From NCBI GenBank assembly GCA_028554755.1, contig JAPTOF010000009.1, positions 538,501 to 602,500 of the forward strand: a DNA stretch of 64,000 nt. Reading direction: 5' to 3'. Every line of letters begins with the position of its first letter. Positions within the stretch are counted from its first letter, which is position 1. This document shows positions 10,803 to 23,605 of this stretch, piece after piece. Source of the DNA: Cordia subcordata. Lineage: Eukaryota > Streptophyta > Magnoliopsida > Boraginales > Cordiaceae. The position numbers and the translations under genes are program-made. A model generated the notes under the pieces. The model worked only from the letters and a program-made list of their open reading frames with translations, had not been told where the DNA came from and did no database searches.

Positions 10803-13417
10803 ATGAATTCAACCGAGGTTACTGTTCTTTTATACTATGGCGGTTACACAATAATGACCGATTACGGTCTTGATTATAGAAGTCCAATATATCACGCAAA
10901 ATCAAAATTCATCCAGAGACAACTTACGATGAATTTGTTTCTCGTGTAATTAGAAAACTAGGGTTGCGTCCGAGCATCGATAGGGTTAACTTATGCTATC
11001 ATGACCCTAGATGGGATGCTACATTGCAGCAGATATATTATTATCCAAGTGCAATAATTGATGATGAAGATATGCGGGAGATGTATGGCACAGTTCACTG
11101 TGAATGGAACCACTGTGTGGCGCATGTGATAGAAGACGTGCAGTCCATTCAGTCTGACGACGTGTATGTGGCGCAAATAATGCCTAACGTCCCGTACCAG
11201 TCTAACATGCCGGATCTAAATGCACCACCATCATATGTAGAAGATGAACATATCAATATTGCAACAACAGTGGCGGAGTTTGCTACTTTTTCCATTTCCC
11301 CACAACCACATTCCACTTTTGAAGTCGGAGGACCCTCTATCATGGCAGTGGCACGGAGAAGAGATATGACATCACAGCAGATACTGTTTTGTCTGAGGCA
11401 AACGAGGAAAATGAGGACGGTGAATTGAACGATCAAGAAGAAGATGAAATCCCAAAAGCAAGTTTGAACTACCAAATTGAGAACGAGGTAGAAGGACTGA
11501 ACATCGATGTAGAGGCGGAGGTAGATGAGGAGGAAGCAGTGGAGTTCCATACTGCTAGGAATGAATTCTACATACAAGCAGGTACAAGGTCACCAAACGT
11601 CTAGTATGGGACCTGGACAGGATGGAATTAGCCAAAGGAATGGTGTTCCTATCCAAAGTGGATGGGATAAGGGCTGCTCAACAGTACGCAATAAGAATAC
11701 AAAAGGAATATAGGGTCGTCAAGTCGAGTAAGACCCTGTGGAAGGTACGATGTAGGGAAGTACACAGTGGAATTGAAGAATGCCCATGGTATGTACGTGT
11801 AATAAGGAAAGCAACGTACAAATAGTGGAAAATCACGCAGTATGACGCCAGACATGTATACATGGCGCAAATAACTGCGTCGGGGCACAGAAATTTGACC
11901 TCAGGATTGGTTGGATATTTGGTGAGGCATTCATAGCTAAGAAGGCTGATTACGAGGTCGGGCTTATCCAAGCTCACATGAAGGAGAAGCTTAACGCGAA
12001 TGTCAGTTACGAAAAAGCATGGAACGGCCGGAATAAAGCAATTGAACTAGTGTATGGCAGACACGTCGTATCAAATGCTCCCACAATTTCTTGGTGCCGT
12101 GATGGCCAAGAATCCAGGTAGTGTTGTGAGATATAGGTTCGCCGAAGGCTCAACGTATGCTGAAAAAATTTTCGAAATAGTTTACTAGGCGTTCGGTCCA
12201 TACATCGCAACATGGAAGCATTGTAAGCCCGTTGTTTCGCTGGACGGCACACACTTGCAGGGAAAGTACAAGGGTCATCTCCTAGTTGCATTAGCCACAG
12301 ACGCCAACTGCCAAGTGCTGCCGTTAGCTTTTGCCGTTGTGGACGCAGAGATAGCTCGTACTTGGTCGTGGTTCTTACATCAGTTGAATGAGAACTTTTT
12401 CACTGGGATGCCCCAAGTGTGTATCATTTCAGATAGGAATGCAGGCATAGCATCTGCAATCGAACGGGTTACACGTGACAGTCAACTTCAAATAAAACAT
12501 CACATCTGCTTGAGACATCTGAAGAGTAATGTGATGAAAAAATGGCGGAATCAATTCATTAAAGACATGTGTTGGATAGCTGGCCAAGAATGTCAAGCAC
12601 GCAAACATTTGCATGCAATGAACATGATTCTTGCTATGGACCCTAGTCAAAATGGTGTTGGTAGATGAGTACACAAGTTCCTATCTGATATCCTTGTCAA
12701 TACATGGGCCATGAGTGTTGATGGGGGATTCAGATGGGGTGTGATGACCACAAATAATGTCGAATGCTTCAACGGTGTCTCGTCGGTGCAAGGGGTTTAC
12801 CCATCACAGCCCTTGTTACTAATACTTTTATGAAGATAAAAGGTTACTTTCATGATCGATTGGTCCATGCCATACAGTTGGAAAGTGAAGGCCATCGGCT
12901 CCCTTCTAGTGTGAGGGAGCTATTTGAGCAGTGGGAGACCTCGTCATGTCGCCATCACGTACTTAGTTTCAGAGAGGATGGCAGATACCAGGTCGGTCGG
13001 TTGCCAATGTGATGGAACGAGAATCCGCCAAACCAAGTTGTCAACTGGGAAGAAAGTACGTGTACTTGCGACAAGTGGGTTGAATATCACTTGCCATGCT
13101 CGCATGTGCAAACTGTTGCTCGGTTTAGGGAGTTTAATATGGAGAACATGATACCTCAACAGCTGACAGTGAAATCGTACAAAGATACCTATTGGCGGAC
13201 ATTCGAGCCTCTTGGACATCAATTTTATTGGCCTCCAACGCCTGCATGGACGTTGCATTCGAACCCAAGTCGAGTTCGATAGAGACGAGGTCGAGCAGGA
13301 GGGTGGCGTATCCCAAATGAGATGGATAACTTGGACCGCCATGGACGACGAAGGTGTATAACATGTGGTCAACCAGGTTACACTGCTCCAATTTGCCCCA
13401 ACAACCAAAATGCGTAA
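10803..13417 (+). pseudogene. MULE transposase (mudrA-like), disrupted
   Basis: Begins 'MNSTEVTVLLYYGGYTI', like the N-terminal domain of plant MURA proteins. One frameshift near 10930 separates this from 'RKLGLRPSIDRVNLCYH'. An acidic linker follows (about 11389-11570), then a zinc-binding/wHTH-like region (11622-11900), then the catalytic core: 'VSLDGTHLQGKYKGHLL' (first Asp, about 12238), 'CIISDRNAGI' (second Asp, about 12420), 'HHICLRHLKSN', and 'NNVECFN' (candidate Glu, about 12754). The C-terminus has a SWIM zinc finger 'TCTCDKWVEYHLPCSHV' near 13060 and a zinc knuckle 'CITCGQPGYTAPIC' near 13355 whose usual His is Tyr. Stops near 11823, 12187 and 12666 and several frame changes make this copy inactive. 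It converges on the PMD gene. Confidence 0.85.
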
Positions 13418-13933
13418 TACGTTATGTTTAGCTGTTGCTTATTTGTTGTGACATTGTAATGTTAACGTGTAATCGTTTTATGCTTAAACTGTTGTGACGT
13501 TGTAATGTTAACGTCTAATTAACTTATGCGTATTTGTTGTGACGTTTTAATGTTAACGTGTAATCGTTTTATGCTTATTTGTTGTGATGTTGTAATGTTA
13601 ACGTCTAATTAATGTTGTCAAGTTAAATATAATGTGGCTAAAATAAATAGAAAACCAAATGAAAGTCCAATGAACAAAAAAGAGTCTGTCACCAAATACA
13701 TATGAAAAAATAGTGCAAGAAAACTGAATACATCATCCAGGTGTGTAATGATCAGGCCCCTTTCCCCTGGTACTACGGTCAGGTAAATGACGTCTAACGG
13801 GGGATGGTACGTTGTGTTTTCTAGATGAACGTGTCTGACGTGGCGGATGCTCCTGTGTCTGTGGTGCCTGTGGCGCTTGTGCGGCTAATGCCTGTGGCGC
13901 TTGTGCCTCGAATGAACGCGGCGGGGGTTCCTG
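13418..13933. other. Intergenic region between convergent MULE genes
   Basis: 13430-13620 has a loose direct repeat of 'gttgtgacgttgtaatgttaacgt' type (units near 13447, 13490, 13535 and 13580). This is where the 3' ends of the two MULE genes meet. No ORF of its own is convincing, because the plus-strand frames at 13825-14118 oppose the PMD tail. Confidence 0.5.
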
Positions 13934-16240
13934 CTACTCAACACCACTATCCACCAATGGCTCAGGGACATAGTCCCGGGACCCCATGTATCTACTGGGA
14001 GACCCCCCCGATGACTCGCTATGTGTCGCCTCATTATCCTCCTCGGCGTCATCTGCCTTATCAATCACCGGCCTGGATGATCCGCCAGCCTCGAACGTAC
14101 CCTGTGTACCGTGACTGATCAGCTCAACGCCTCCGCTGGAATAGTCAAAGGGGAACAAACGATACGTGGGTGGATGATATGCTGGCCGTATGGGTAGACA
14201 ATATGCAGGGAACGGTGCATTGGGGGCAAATGGCTGTGATGACCTGGTGGGATACGTGTGACTGCGGTACGAAGAACGAGGATGCTGCGAACGATGCTGT
14301 CGCGTCTGCTGTAGTGGCTGCATCAGAGGCGCATCAAGAAACTCTCACACGGCTCTCTACTGTATGAGATGCTCGTGCTGTGTGTGTCGGAGTGCGCTCT
14401 CGCCATGCAACTGCATGAGCTGCAAGTGCTGCATCACATGCTCCATTTGTGCACCGCCAACAAGGTCCCCCGCCTTATAACGCTGTAGCAAATCACGCAA
14501 ATGATGAACCACATGCTGAACGACAATGGCCTGTAGCAAACATAACATATTATGGTTAATATCAACTAATAGTGTACATTTTTCATTGAGGAACATAAAC
14601 AAGAGTCCAAAGGCAGCTCACCAGTGACATCTCGTCACGTGCTGACGCCACGTAGCCATCTCGCTTATGACTTGTACCTGGATGACCGACATGTAATATG
14701 GTCACCCGATGGTACTAAGTCATGTAAGCCTTGAGTGCTGCTGCCGATGGTGCATCCTTTATCTGTCCATGTAAAACGCGCTGCTGCCAATTCTCCCACA
14801 TACCAACAGCCTCTGTTAGCGCAGCTTCCTCAACCTTTTCCTTCCCGTCCCTGTGTTTCTCATGTGTAGGGGGATCCTGAGGGATTACCAACCTTCGTCC
14901 AAACTGCCGCAAGACACGATCCAGGCGATGCCACTCAACAGTATGCCCAAATATCAGTAGTATCTAGGCACGCCGAACATCACTGTCGGCAACACAATAC
15001 GGTGGGAGGGTGCCTAGTATCGCCCTAAACGGCTGCCATATGAACTGTAACAAAAACAAGCACCAGATAGTTAATTACATGAATCACGCACGTGTTCAAT
15101 AGTACATGACATGAATATGTAATAAAACAACTTCAGTGTACTATACCTCATCAGGCTGCATATGGTATATAATATCCCGACACTCAACTTGACCTGACTT
15201 TCCGGGTGCATCTGTCATTTCCTTTGTGACGTAAAACTATGCACCTCGTGGAACGCCAAGGAGCTGAAACTGTTGCTCCAGATGATGTTGCTAGCGCTGT
15301 AGCCGCTCTCGTGTGGGAAGAAGAAGCTGAGGCCGAAATGCCGTGAATCGGTCCCATGCAAAAAACTGCAAGTATTAAACATATGTTATGTTATAATAAC
15401 GGTTGTAATAATAATGTTAACATTCATAAAATATAAACATAACTGACTACATAATGCAAACCAATACCTGGACTAGTGTCACAGCTCCGCATACATCTTT
15501 ACACTGACGGAAGGAGGCGTGGTCAAGCTGCTGGTACAAATATGATAGTACAGCCACGCCCCGGTTGTACTGCCAGATACGATCAAAGTCTGTCAATAAC
15601 GGTAACCAGGACAAATTACCGTCATTCGTACTCGTGTTCGCAAAATGGTGACAGCAAATCACGAGAAAATCCATAGCCGTGCTCGCTGCTGAGCCTGGTA
15701 CTGCGTGGGGTTATCCGGAGTGCCCTACATCACATAGCTCTCCCGCAGCTGGACGAAATTTATCGAGTTCCCCACAATGTCAATACGGCCAGTATCGTCG
15801 TCCGCAACTACATTCGCATCAATCCCCAACAAATCCCAGATCATGGCAACCCAATCATCCCTCGACCATGGGACCATATCAGTCACTGGGATAGGAGTAC
15901 CGGTCACGGGAAGACCCCAATACATGGCCACATCCTGTAGGGTGATAGTGGCCTCCCCTACAGGTAAATGGAATGTGTGGGTCTCCGGCCGCCACCTCTT
16001 TATCAATGAAGTAATTAATCTGTGGTTCAGCTGATGGTATCGGGATATATAGCACCCGTAGAATCCGGTCCCCACCAACTGCTGCTGTACTAATGAGTGC
16101 TCCGGATCATTAAACAAAGCCCTATCTGACCTGTAGCACCTAAAAGTACCCAGATGGTGTGGGTCCTGCAAATACTGCACTCGGTGATCCATATAGTGGC
16201 ACAGTAAGATGGCGTCTACTGGTGTAGGTCGTGAATCCAT
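13934..16240 (-). pseudogene. Plant mobile domain (PMD) protein gene carried by the MULE
   Basis: Read leftwards from an ATG at 16238-16240. Exon-like block 1 (16240-15725) has 'GTGFYGCYI', 'LITSLIKRWRPETHTFHLP' and 'ITLQDVAMYWGLPVTG', the signature of the aminotransferase-like plant mobile domain (MAIN/MAIL family). Block 2 (about 15690-15447) has 'NLSWLPLLTDFDRI' and 'VAVLSYLYQQLDHASF'. Further blocks follow at about 15360-15170, 14912-14700 ('VLRQFGRRLVIPQDPP', 'WENWQQRVL'), 14525-14357 and 14323-13934, the last Pro/Ser-rich with 'EAGGSSRP' and 'GSPSRYMGS', typical tail material. Frame changes and stops between blocks may be introns or damage. PMD genes are known in both host and transposon form. 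Here it is inside TSD-bounded MULE ends, convergent to the transposase. Its molecular role in transposons is not established. Confidence 0.8.
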
Positions 16241-16256
16241 AATGACTCCTAAAATA

Positions 16257-16690
<434 letters not shown>

Positions 16691-17019
16691 ATTTCTAATA
16701 ATCATGCTATATTTTTTTAACAATAATTAAAATTAAATTACAAATTAACACAAACTAAAATTCTAATATACAATTCCAACAAAAATTAAAATTCAAATTA
16801 ACACAAACAAAAATTAACTATAAAAAAAACATTACACGATCTAAAAACATATTTCGTAATTTAAAACGTTAAATATAATTACAAAAAATAACATAAAATT
16901 AAATTAACTTACAATATTATGGCAATATCCTCGCAATGATGTTAGAAAGCTAAAATTTTTGTGTGAGGGAATGAGAGAAAAACAAAAGAAATCGGGTGTG
17001 GGGTGGGGGGAGAATGAGA

Positions 17020-17210
17020 AAAACTGAAGCGGAGCGAATTTGTGGAACGCGGCCGCATTTTGGGAATGCGGCCCGCGTTCCTGAAATGCGGCCGCATTCC
17101 GTAAATGCGTCCATTACATTTTCGGAACCAAATTGGGTTATTTTTAAAATCTATTTATAAACGAGATTAATTTTACATAACATTTTATATTTTGAGTTAA
17201 AAAAAAATAC
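17020..17210. repeat. MULE right terminal inverted repeat and GC-rich subterminal zone
   Basis: 17121-17210 matches the left end inverted. 17040-17118 contains three GCGGCC(G)C/CGCGG motifs, including 'gcggccgcat' twice, spaced about 20-30 bp. Confidence 0.75.
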
Positions 17211-17219
17211 TCCAATAAG
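17211..17219. repeat. Target-site duplication of MULE, right copy
   Basis: TCCAATAAG, identical to 10260-10268. Confidence 0.9.
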
Positions 17220-17460
17220 CACCGCTACTCTCAACCTGTTTCTTAGCCCAATCCAATACGCAACTGGCAACTGCAGAGAAACAAAATTTTATTCACTGGG
17301 AACCACTTAGAGAACATTCCAACAATTACATCTGCCAATCTCCGCTGTACACGTCATATCGGAGAATCTTGACTACCAGATGAATATATAAATGCATGTA
17401 TGTATTTCAACCTTACTCCCCAATTCTCAATCTTCACTACTCGCTCCCTTACGAAAAAAA
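17220..17460 (+). promoter_or_regulatory. VPE core promoter and 5' leader
   Basis: A TATA box 'tatataaa' lies at 17385-17392, so transcription should begin near 17415-17425, leaving a CT-rich leader of about 40 nt. CCAAT-like 'cccaatccaat' is at 17247-17257. An in-frame ATG at 17392 overlaps the TATA box and should not be transcribed, which favours 17461 as the start. Only about 165 bp separate the MULE from the TATA box. Confidence 0.65.
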
Positions 17461-19356
17461 ATGATTCCCTACGGCGCCGCTGCACTGCTCCTCCTGCTCG
17501 CACTCTCAGTCGCGTTGATCGACGGCCGTAACGTGCTGAAACTTCCGTCGGAAGCTTCCGTGTTTTTCCGACCAGAGGAGAGCAACGGCGTCGGCGTCGA
17601 TGATGACTCCGTCGGGACCAGATGGGCCGTGCTCATTGCTGGATCAAGTGGTTACTGGAATTACAGACACCAGGTGACTATAGCTCGCTACTCGAGCTCA
17701 GATACGTGACTAGAATTTTTTGGTTAATTTCTCGCTTGATAAACAACTTGATGTGTTGCCGTCGAATCCTTACTTGTTTAGCACTTATTATTTTGTCGAT
17801 AGATTTAAGCTCGATAATCAAGGTCTCACGTTTGGTGTAGTATTTTAATTCGTACTATTTTTTTAATTTCTAGTTTTAGAAGATAGTTTTTGATACCATG
17901 ATGTTTTTTATACGATGATCAGGTGATCAACACTTGTTGAATTCTGAATATTATTTCGTTGTTAGTTTAAGTTTCCGAAAAATGTCCTCTGACAAAAAGT
18001 TCGAGGATGTGTAAACTCACTCTTCTCAAATAATACTGTTATTAGCAGAAGTTTCCTAAGCTGAGTACCATGTTATGGCCCGTTTAAATTGACTTTTTTG
18101 AAAAGTATTTTTTTAACAATTTTTGAAAAATAATTTTTTTTTTGTTAGTTCTAGTTTAGAAGGTTGTGTTTGGTATGACTCTGAGGTCTGAATTCCTCAA
18201 TTGTTAATAAGGGTTTGTTTGAATTGGTTTTTTTTTTTTCAGAAAAAATATTTTTATTTTGACAAAGTACATTTTTTTGAAGAAATATATGATTTGACTT
18301 TCAAAAGAAGATGAAATATGATTTGACTTTCAAAAATGATTTGACTTTCAAAAGAAGATGAAATATGATTTGACTTTCAAAAAAAGTTCAGACTTAACTT
18401 TTTTTTGGGGAGTTACAAGGATCGAGGGTGGGTACACTTTTTTTTCCCTTTGATTTGGTCAGGGAGGGCGCATACACTCATAGATCACAACGTTGTTAAA
18501 TTCTAACAATAATTTTGAATTTAACGTTGTTTATATTAATACTGTCTGGCTTTACATTTTATGTTTAATAGATATTAGGATTTTATTGTATATCTTTATT
18601 TAAGAAATGTATTCTGAATTGTGTTGTTCTTTCCAATTTTTGATGTAGAGTAGCCTACTTTTGTTGACCATTGCAATTTATCGGATTTACTTTGATGTTA
18701 TGTAGTTCATTTTTGAAATAGCGGTTGCTTTTGTTAGCTTGTATCGGAAATAATGTGGAAAATGGGTTGCTTTTGTTTTTCAGCATGAGCAATCAGGATA
18801 AACTCGCAAATCTTCTTTTCTTTGTGACATTTCTTTTAATCCTCAGTCCTAAAGCCTAATGCTTGTTTTTGTATTAGGCTGATGTATGCCATGCCTACCA
18901 AATTCTGAAAAAAGGTGGTCTCAAAGACGAAAATATTATTGTGTTCATGTACGATGATATAGCTTATAACGAATTGAATCCCAGACCAGGAGTCATCATT
19001 AATAGTCCTCACGGTGAGGATGTGTACGAAGGAGTTCCAAAGGTTTGTTTCTTTCAATCCATTGACTTTAGCTCTGTTATCTGAATTTGTAGGTTTGGCT
19101 CTTAGTTTATATGTTATATGTGTATTTTGCTGTGGCAGGATTATACTGGGAAAGATGTCACGGCTAACAATGTTCTTGCCGTTATTCTTGGAAACAAAAC
19201 TGCCCTGACAGGGGGTAGTGGGAAGGTAGTGGATAGCGGTCCAAACGATCATATTTTCATATACTACACTGATCATGGTGGTCCTGGTGTACTTGGTTAG
19301 TGTTTATATTATACAACTTAGTCTTTCATGTGGTGCTTTACTGATTGCTTGGTATG

Positions 19357-19392
<36 letters not shown>

Positions 19393-22154
19393 GTACTCAG
19401 CAATGTTTGCTTCGAGAGTACATATTAGACACTGCTCTTCCTCTACCTCTTTCGGAATTTGGGTTTGGAAGTTTTTATTCTCTCTTCACATATGTATGTG
19501 AAAAATAAAAAGAATTTGTAGCCTTTCTCAGGTGCCTTTGTGTTCTGTCTCTACAACTACCCTCTTTGTAGATCTTTGTTTATCTATAGTGATTGTGGTG
19601 AGTTCTTTAACTTTGAAACTTTGGATGAGTTAAATTATCACTGGAATACTGGAAACTTAAAAAGTCTCATAATGATTAATGCTTTGTTATTGTTGATTTG
19701 CCAAAATGTTTCTACTAAGATGATTTTGTTAAACCATATGCTAACCAGTCTTTGGACACTATCTTCTGCTTATTTTGGTAATTGTAGTCTTGGGGGCAGG
19801 GGCTGGGTGTTGATGGATATTGAAGATGTATAATAGCAAATTATATCTTCTCTAATCTGCCTTTTTTATTCAGAACAGTGAAAGTTGCAGGCTAGTTTAA
19901 TTTTGCAACTAATTGAACTCATATTATGATGTCTTATATATTGGTAGGCATGCCCATCGGTCCTTACCTTTATGCCAAAGATCTGACTGATGCTCTGAAA
20001 ACGAAATCTGCTTCTGGGACATATAAGAGCTTGGTAATTTTTCACCTCTTAACTATTGGGAAAGCTTAATAAATGAAGAAGCAAACTAAAAGCAGCATAT
20101 ATAGGTTAGGACTTATGTGGATTATGTTTTCCAATTGTAGGTATTTTACCTAGAAGCTTGTGAAGCAGGAAGCATATTTGAAGGTCTCCTTCCTGAAGGT
20201 TTAGACATATATGCAACCACAGCATCCAATGCAGTAGAGAGCAGCTGGGCGACCTATTGCCCTGGATGGTATCCTAGTCCACCCCCTGAATATGACACCT
20301 GCTTGGGTGACTTGTACAGTGTTGCATGGATGGAAGACAGGTATGTAGTAGAAATGTAACTTCTCTACTGTCTATTTTTCACTTGTCTGGAAAAACCAAA
20401 CAGTGAATTTGCCCTCACTAGTCAACCAGCTATATAAACCTGCTTTGCGATCTAGGCTAAGAGTATCTGCATGTGTCTAATATTCTATAGATTGCCCACA
20501 AAGCATAAATTAGACAGTCTTAGGCATTGTAAGGAATCAGAAAAATATTTTTTGATGGGATTGTACTCCAAGAGATTGTACTCCTCTTGTTAGGGAGATA
20601 ATATAATTGAAGCTTTTTGTTGGTCTTTGTCAAGGTTTGTTATGAGAATTCATGAGACATTTATGTATTTTCCAACTTATCATCTTTTGGGAAATTGTTG
20701 ATAGTGTTTCTCAAATGAACAGTGAAATACACAATCTGCGGACTGAAAGTTTGAAGCAGCAATATCAGCTGGTAAGTGCCTCTGGACATCTGTTTGTGTA
20801 AGTTGAGATCAGTTCACAACCAGCAGTTCCCGTGTTTAAACCTGAAGTAGAAAAGAGCGATAGATCACAAGACTCCGTTGGGTTTCATAGTGGGCGATGT
20901 ACTTCTGAAAAAAAAAGGCAATGGAAATGAGAGTAAATATTTCTTAGAAAAACCAATGTCTTGCTGAGCAACCCTTGGGATTTGTCAACTTACAACCTTT
21001 TTGTATTGGATGAATGAGTTCTATATTGGGTTTAACTTTTTGCTGGCATATGCAGGTCAAAGAGAGAACTGCAAATGACAATTCATATTATGGCTCCCAT
21101 GTCATGCAATATGGCGACTTACATCTAAGCCTGGACCATCTTTTCCTGTATATGGGGACAAACCCTGCAAATGACAATTTCACTTTCATGGATGACAATT
21201 TACTTTGGACATCTTCAAAAGCTGTCTACCAGCGTGATGCTGATCTCGTACATTTTTGGCACAAGGTTTGTATATAGTGCCTGATTTACTTGATTTTCCT
21301 TTTGGTTTTGAAGTACCTCTTTGTATTTGAAATCAAAGAATGCAGAAATGAATCTGTAACTAACTGATTATGGTAACACCAGTTATGTTGTTGGCAACAA
21401 TGAATTTAGAGCTCAGTCTAACCAACTATTCATGTTGTTGTGTATGTTCTCTGATATGCATGTTTATATGTGTATGTTAAAAGAAAAAAAAGAAAAGAAA
21501 AGAAGATAAGCCCAGAAAATCTATCATAGCTTTTAAAAGCAGTCGACTTCTAAACAGCTAAACTTGGTGGTTCTTTTCACTCCTTACAGTTCCAGAAAGC
21601 ACCTGAAGACTCTGATACGAAAGTTAAAGCTCAAAAGGAGTTTGCGGAAGCCCTATCTCACAGGATGCACATAGATAACAGTATAAAACTCATTGGAAAG
21701 CTTCTTTTTGGCATTGAGAGAGGTCCTGAGGTGTTGAATGCTGTTCGACCTACTGGCCAGCCTCTTGTTGATGACTGGAACTGCCTCAAGTCCTTGGTAT
21801 GGTTTCCGCATTCAACCTCTATTGCTATATCCTTTATTCAATCCTTATATCAGCTTCTATGTGACATGGAGGCAATTAGTGCTGAGGTGTTGTGCATAGA
21901 AAGAAAGAAGTCTGCGTCATGAAATACATTCTATGCTTTTCTGTTGAGTGCAATTCTATTCCTCTATGCAGGTTAGAACATATGAGACACACTGTGGATC
22001 ATTGTCGCAGTATGGAATAAAATACATGCGCTCCATCGCCAACATCTGCAATGCCAGAATCCAGTGGGAGCAGATGGCCGAGGCATCAGCTCAGGCTTGT
22101 GTTGGTATTCCTACTAATCCTTGGAGCTCCCTCCAGAAGGGGTTCAGTGCATGA
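17461..22154 (+). CDS. VPE: Vacuolar processing enzyme (legumain, asparaginyl endopeptidase)
   Basis: Cysteine protease of family C13 that cleaves after Asn/Asp in the vacuole, maturing seed and vacuolar proteins and acting in plant cell death. Nine exons: 17461-17673, 18878-19042, 19139-19295, 19948-20033, 20141-20340, 20723-20771, 21056-21265, 21590-21796, 21972-22154. All introns are GT-AG and the sum is 1470 nt, giving 489 residues, the usual family length. Residues 1-20 form a signal peptide (Leu/Ala run at 6-19). Catalytic residues fit Asn67 ('YWNYRHQ'), His172 ('YYTDHGGPG') and Cys214 ('LEACEAGS'). A poly-Pro segment '[20 protein letters not shown]' is in exon 5. The C-terminal prodomain (about 350-489) has '[10 protein letters not shown]' and ends '[12 protein letters not shown]'. 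The residue two after the catalytic Cys is Ala, where Ser is common. No break is seen. Paralogue class (alpha, beta, gamma) is not assigned. Confidence 0.96.
18076..18400 (+). repeat. MITE-like pieces and minisatellite in VPE intron 1
   Basis: 'ggcccgtttaaattgacttt' at about 18077 and 'gggtttgtttgaattggttt' at about 18209 resemble the start of the Tourist-like MITE at 59431. From about 18288 the block 'atgatttgactttcaaaa', with or without 'gaagatgaaat', is repeated four times; the MITE has one related 'tatttgatttgacttccaaa'. So a MITE internal segment appears to have been tandemly amplified. Confidence 0.55.
19362..19390 (+). repeat. (CT)n microsatellite in VPE intron 3
   Basis: About 14 CT units between exons 3 and 4. 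Confidence 0.9.
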
Positions 22155-22504
22155 TTGCCAGCAGAATCCACACCCTTATGCAGTCAAGACTCTTCTATCT
22201 TAAGATATATCGATCATTTTCCGTACGCATTCTATCTTCATTACTTAAGTTGATTGAAGTAGCTGTCATGGATTCAATGTAAATATATTCACCAGGAGCC
22301 ATCTATTGTATAAATTTGTATTACAGCAAAACATCTCTCTGTAATTAAAAGTACAAGAATGTATTTTGATATAGTGGTACGTGAATATATAAGTATTTGT
22401 CAACAGAAGTACCGTGAATGTGGAGCAGTTCTATTGGAGAAGCAGCTTTTGGGTCTTTCACCACAATAGTACACAAAACAAAAATTAGGACTAAAACAGT
22501 CCAC
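22155..22504 (+). terminator. VPE 3' UTR and downstream flank
   Basis: AT-rich sequence after the TGA at 22152-22154. No canonical AATAAA is seen. Loose plant-type poly(A) elements include 'tgtaaatata' near 22278 and 'tgtataaatttgta' near 22307. The MULE fragment starts about 350 bp after the stop. Confidence 0.4.
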
Positions 22505-23080
22505 CACAAATACTGCACCCGGTGATTCATATAGTGGCACAGTAAGGTGGCGTCTACTGGGGTAGGTCGTGAATTTATAATGACTCCTAAAATAAAAAAT
22601 AATAATAACGATTAACTAAATATTATTACTTCACTATAAACATTAAATCTCTAATTTTATCAAATAATAATGATGATAACACTAATATTATCAATAATAA
22701 TATCAATGATAGTATTAATAATAATGATAATAACACAAAGATAATGTTAATCGTCCATCATCGTCGTCATCATCATAATAATAAATAATGATAATAATAT
22801 CAATAATAGTAATAATAAAATTAATAATAACATCTAACATATAGCATTAATCATCCATCATCATCATCATCATCACAATAATAAATAATAATAATAATAT
22901 CAATAATAGTAATAATAAAATTAATAATAACCCCTAACATATAACATGACCATCCATCATTGTCGTCATCATCATCATAATAATAATAATTGTATTAATT
23001 AAATTAATAATAACATCTAACATATAACATATAACATGGCTGTCATAAAAATAATAATATTGTTAATAATAATGATAATC

Positions 23081-23114
<34 letters not shown>

Positions 23115-23605
23115 TATTAAGTCTATTTCTAATAATCATGCTATATTTTTTAACAACAATTAAAATTAAATTACAAATTAACACAAACTAAAATTAACTA
23201 TCAAAAAAAAATTACACAATCTAAAAACAAATTTCGTAACTTTAAAGCGTTAAATATAATTGCAAAAAACAACATAAAATTAAAATAACTTACAATATTA
23301 TGGCAATATTCTCGCAATGACGCTAGAAGCTAAAAATTTTGTGTGAGGGAATGAGAGATAAACAAAGAAATTAGGTGTGGGGTGGGGGGAGAATGAGGGA
23401 AAACTGAAGTGTTGCGAATTTATGGAACGCGGATTGTGTTCCTAGAGTGCGCCGCATCAGCAGCGGCCCGCGTTTCTGGAATACGGCCGCGTTCCATAAG
23501 TGCATCTAATGCATTTTTGGAACCACATTGGGTTATTTTTAAAAATCATTTACAAACGGAATTAATTTTACATAACATTTTATATTTTGGGTTAAAAAAA
23601 AATCC
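22505..23605 (+). mobile_element. Truncated second MULE copy (right end only)
   Basis: From 'caaatactgcacccggtga' the sequence matches 16165-17210 of the upstream MULE in the same orientation: the N-terminus of the PMD gene (reversed), the ATC/AAT-rich repeats, the GC-rich subterminal zone (23420-23510) and the terminal repeat ending at about 23605. It lacks the left 6 kb and has no matching TSD. It carries extra ATCATC-rich segments and no AAT/ATT palindrome. VPE is thus bracketed by direct copies. Confidence 0.85.

Noticed and set aside
10964..12674. Overlapping minus-strand frames opposite the transposase
   Set aside because: Shadows of the transposase coding strand, without motifs.
13934..16240. 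PMD gene as a resident host gene
   Set aside because: It lies within the TSD-bounded MULE ends, part of it recurs in the second MULE fragment, and its frame is damaged.
17392..17460. Upstream in-frame ATG of VPE as the start codon
   Set aside because: It overlaps the TATA box and would add 23 residues before a good signal peptide, so it is probably not transcribed.
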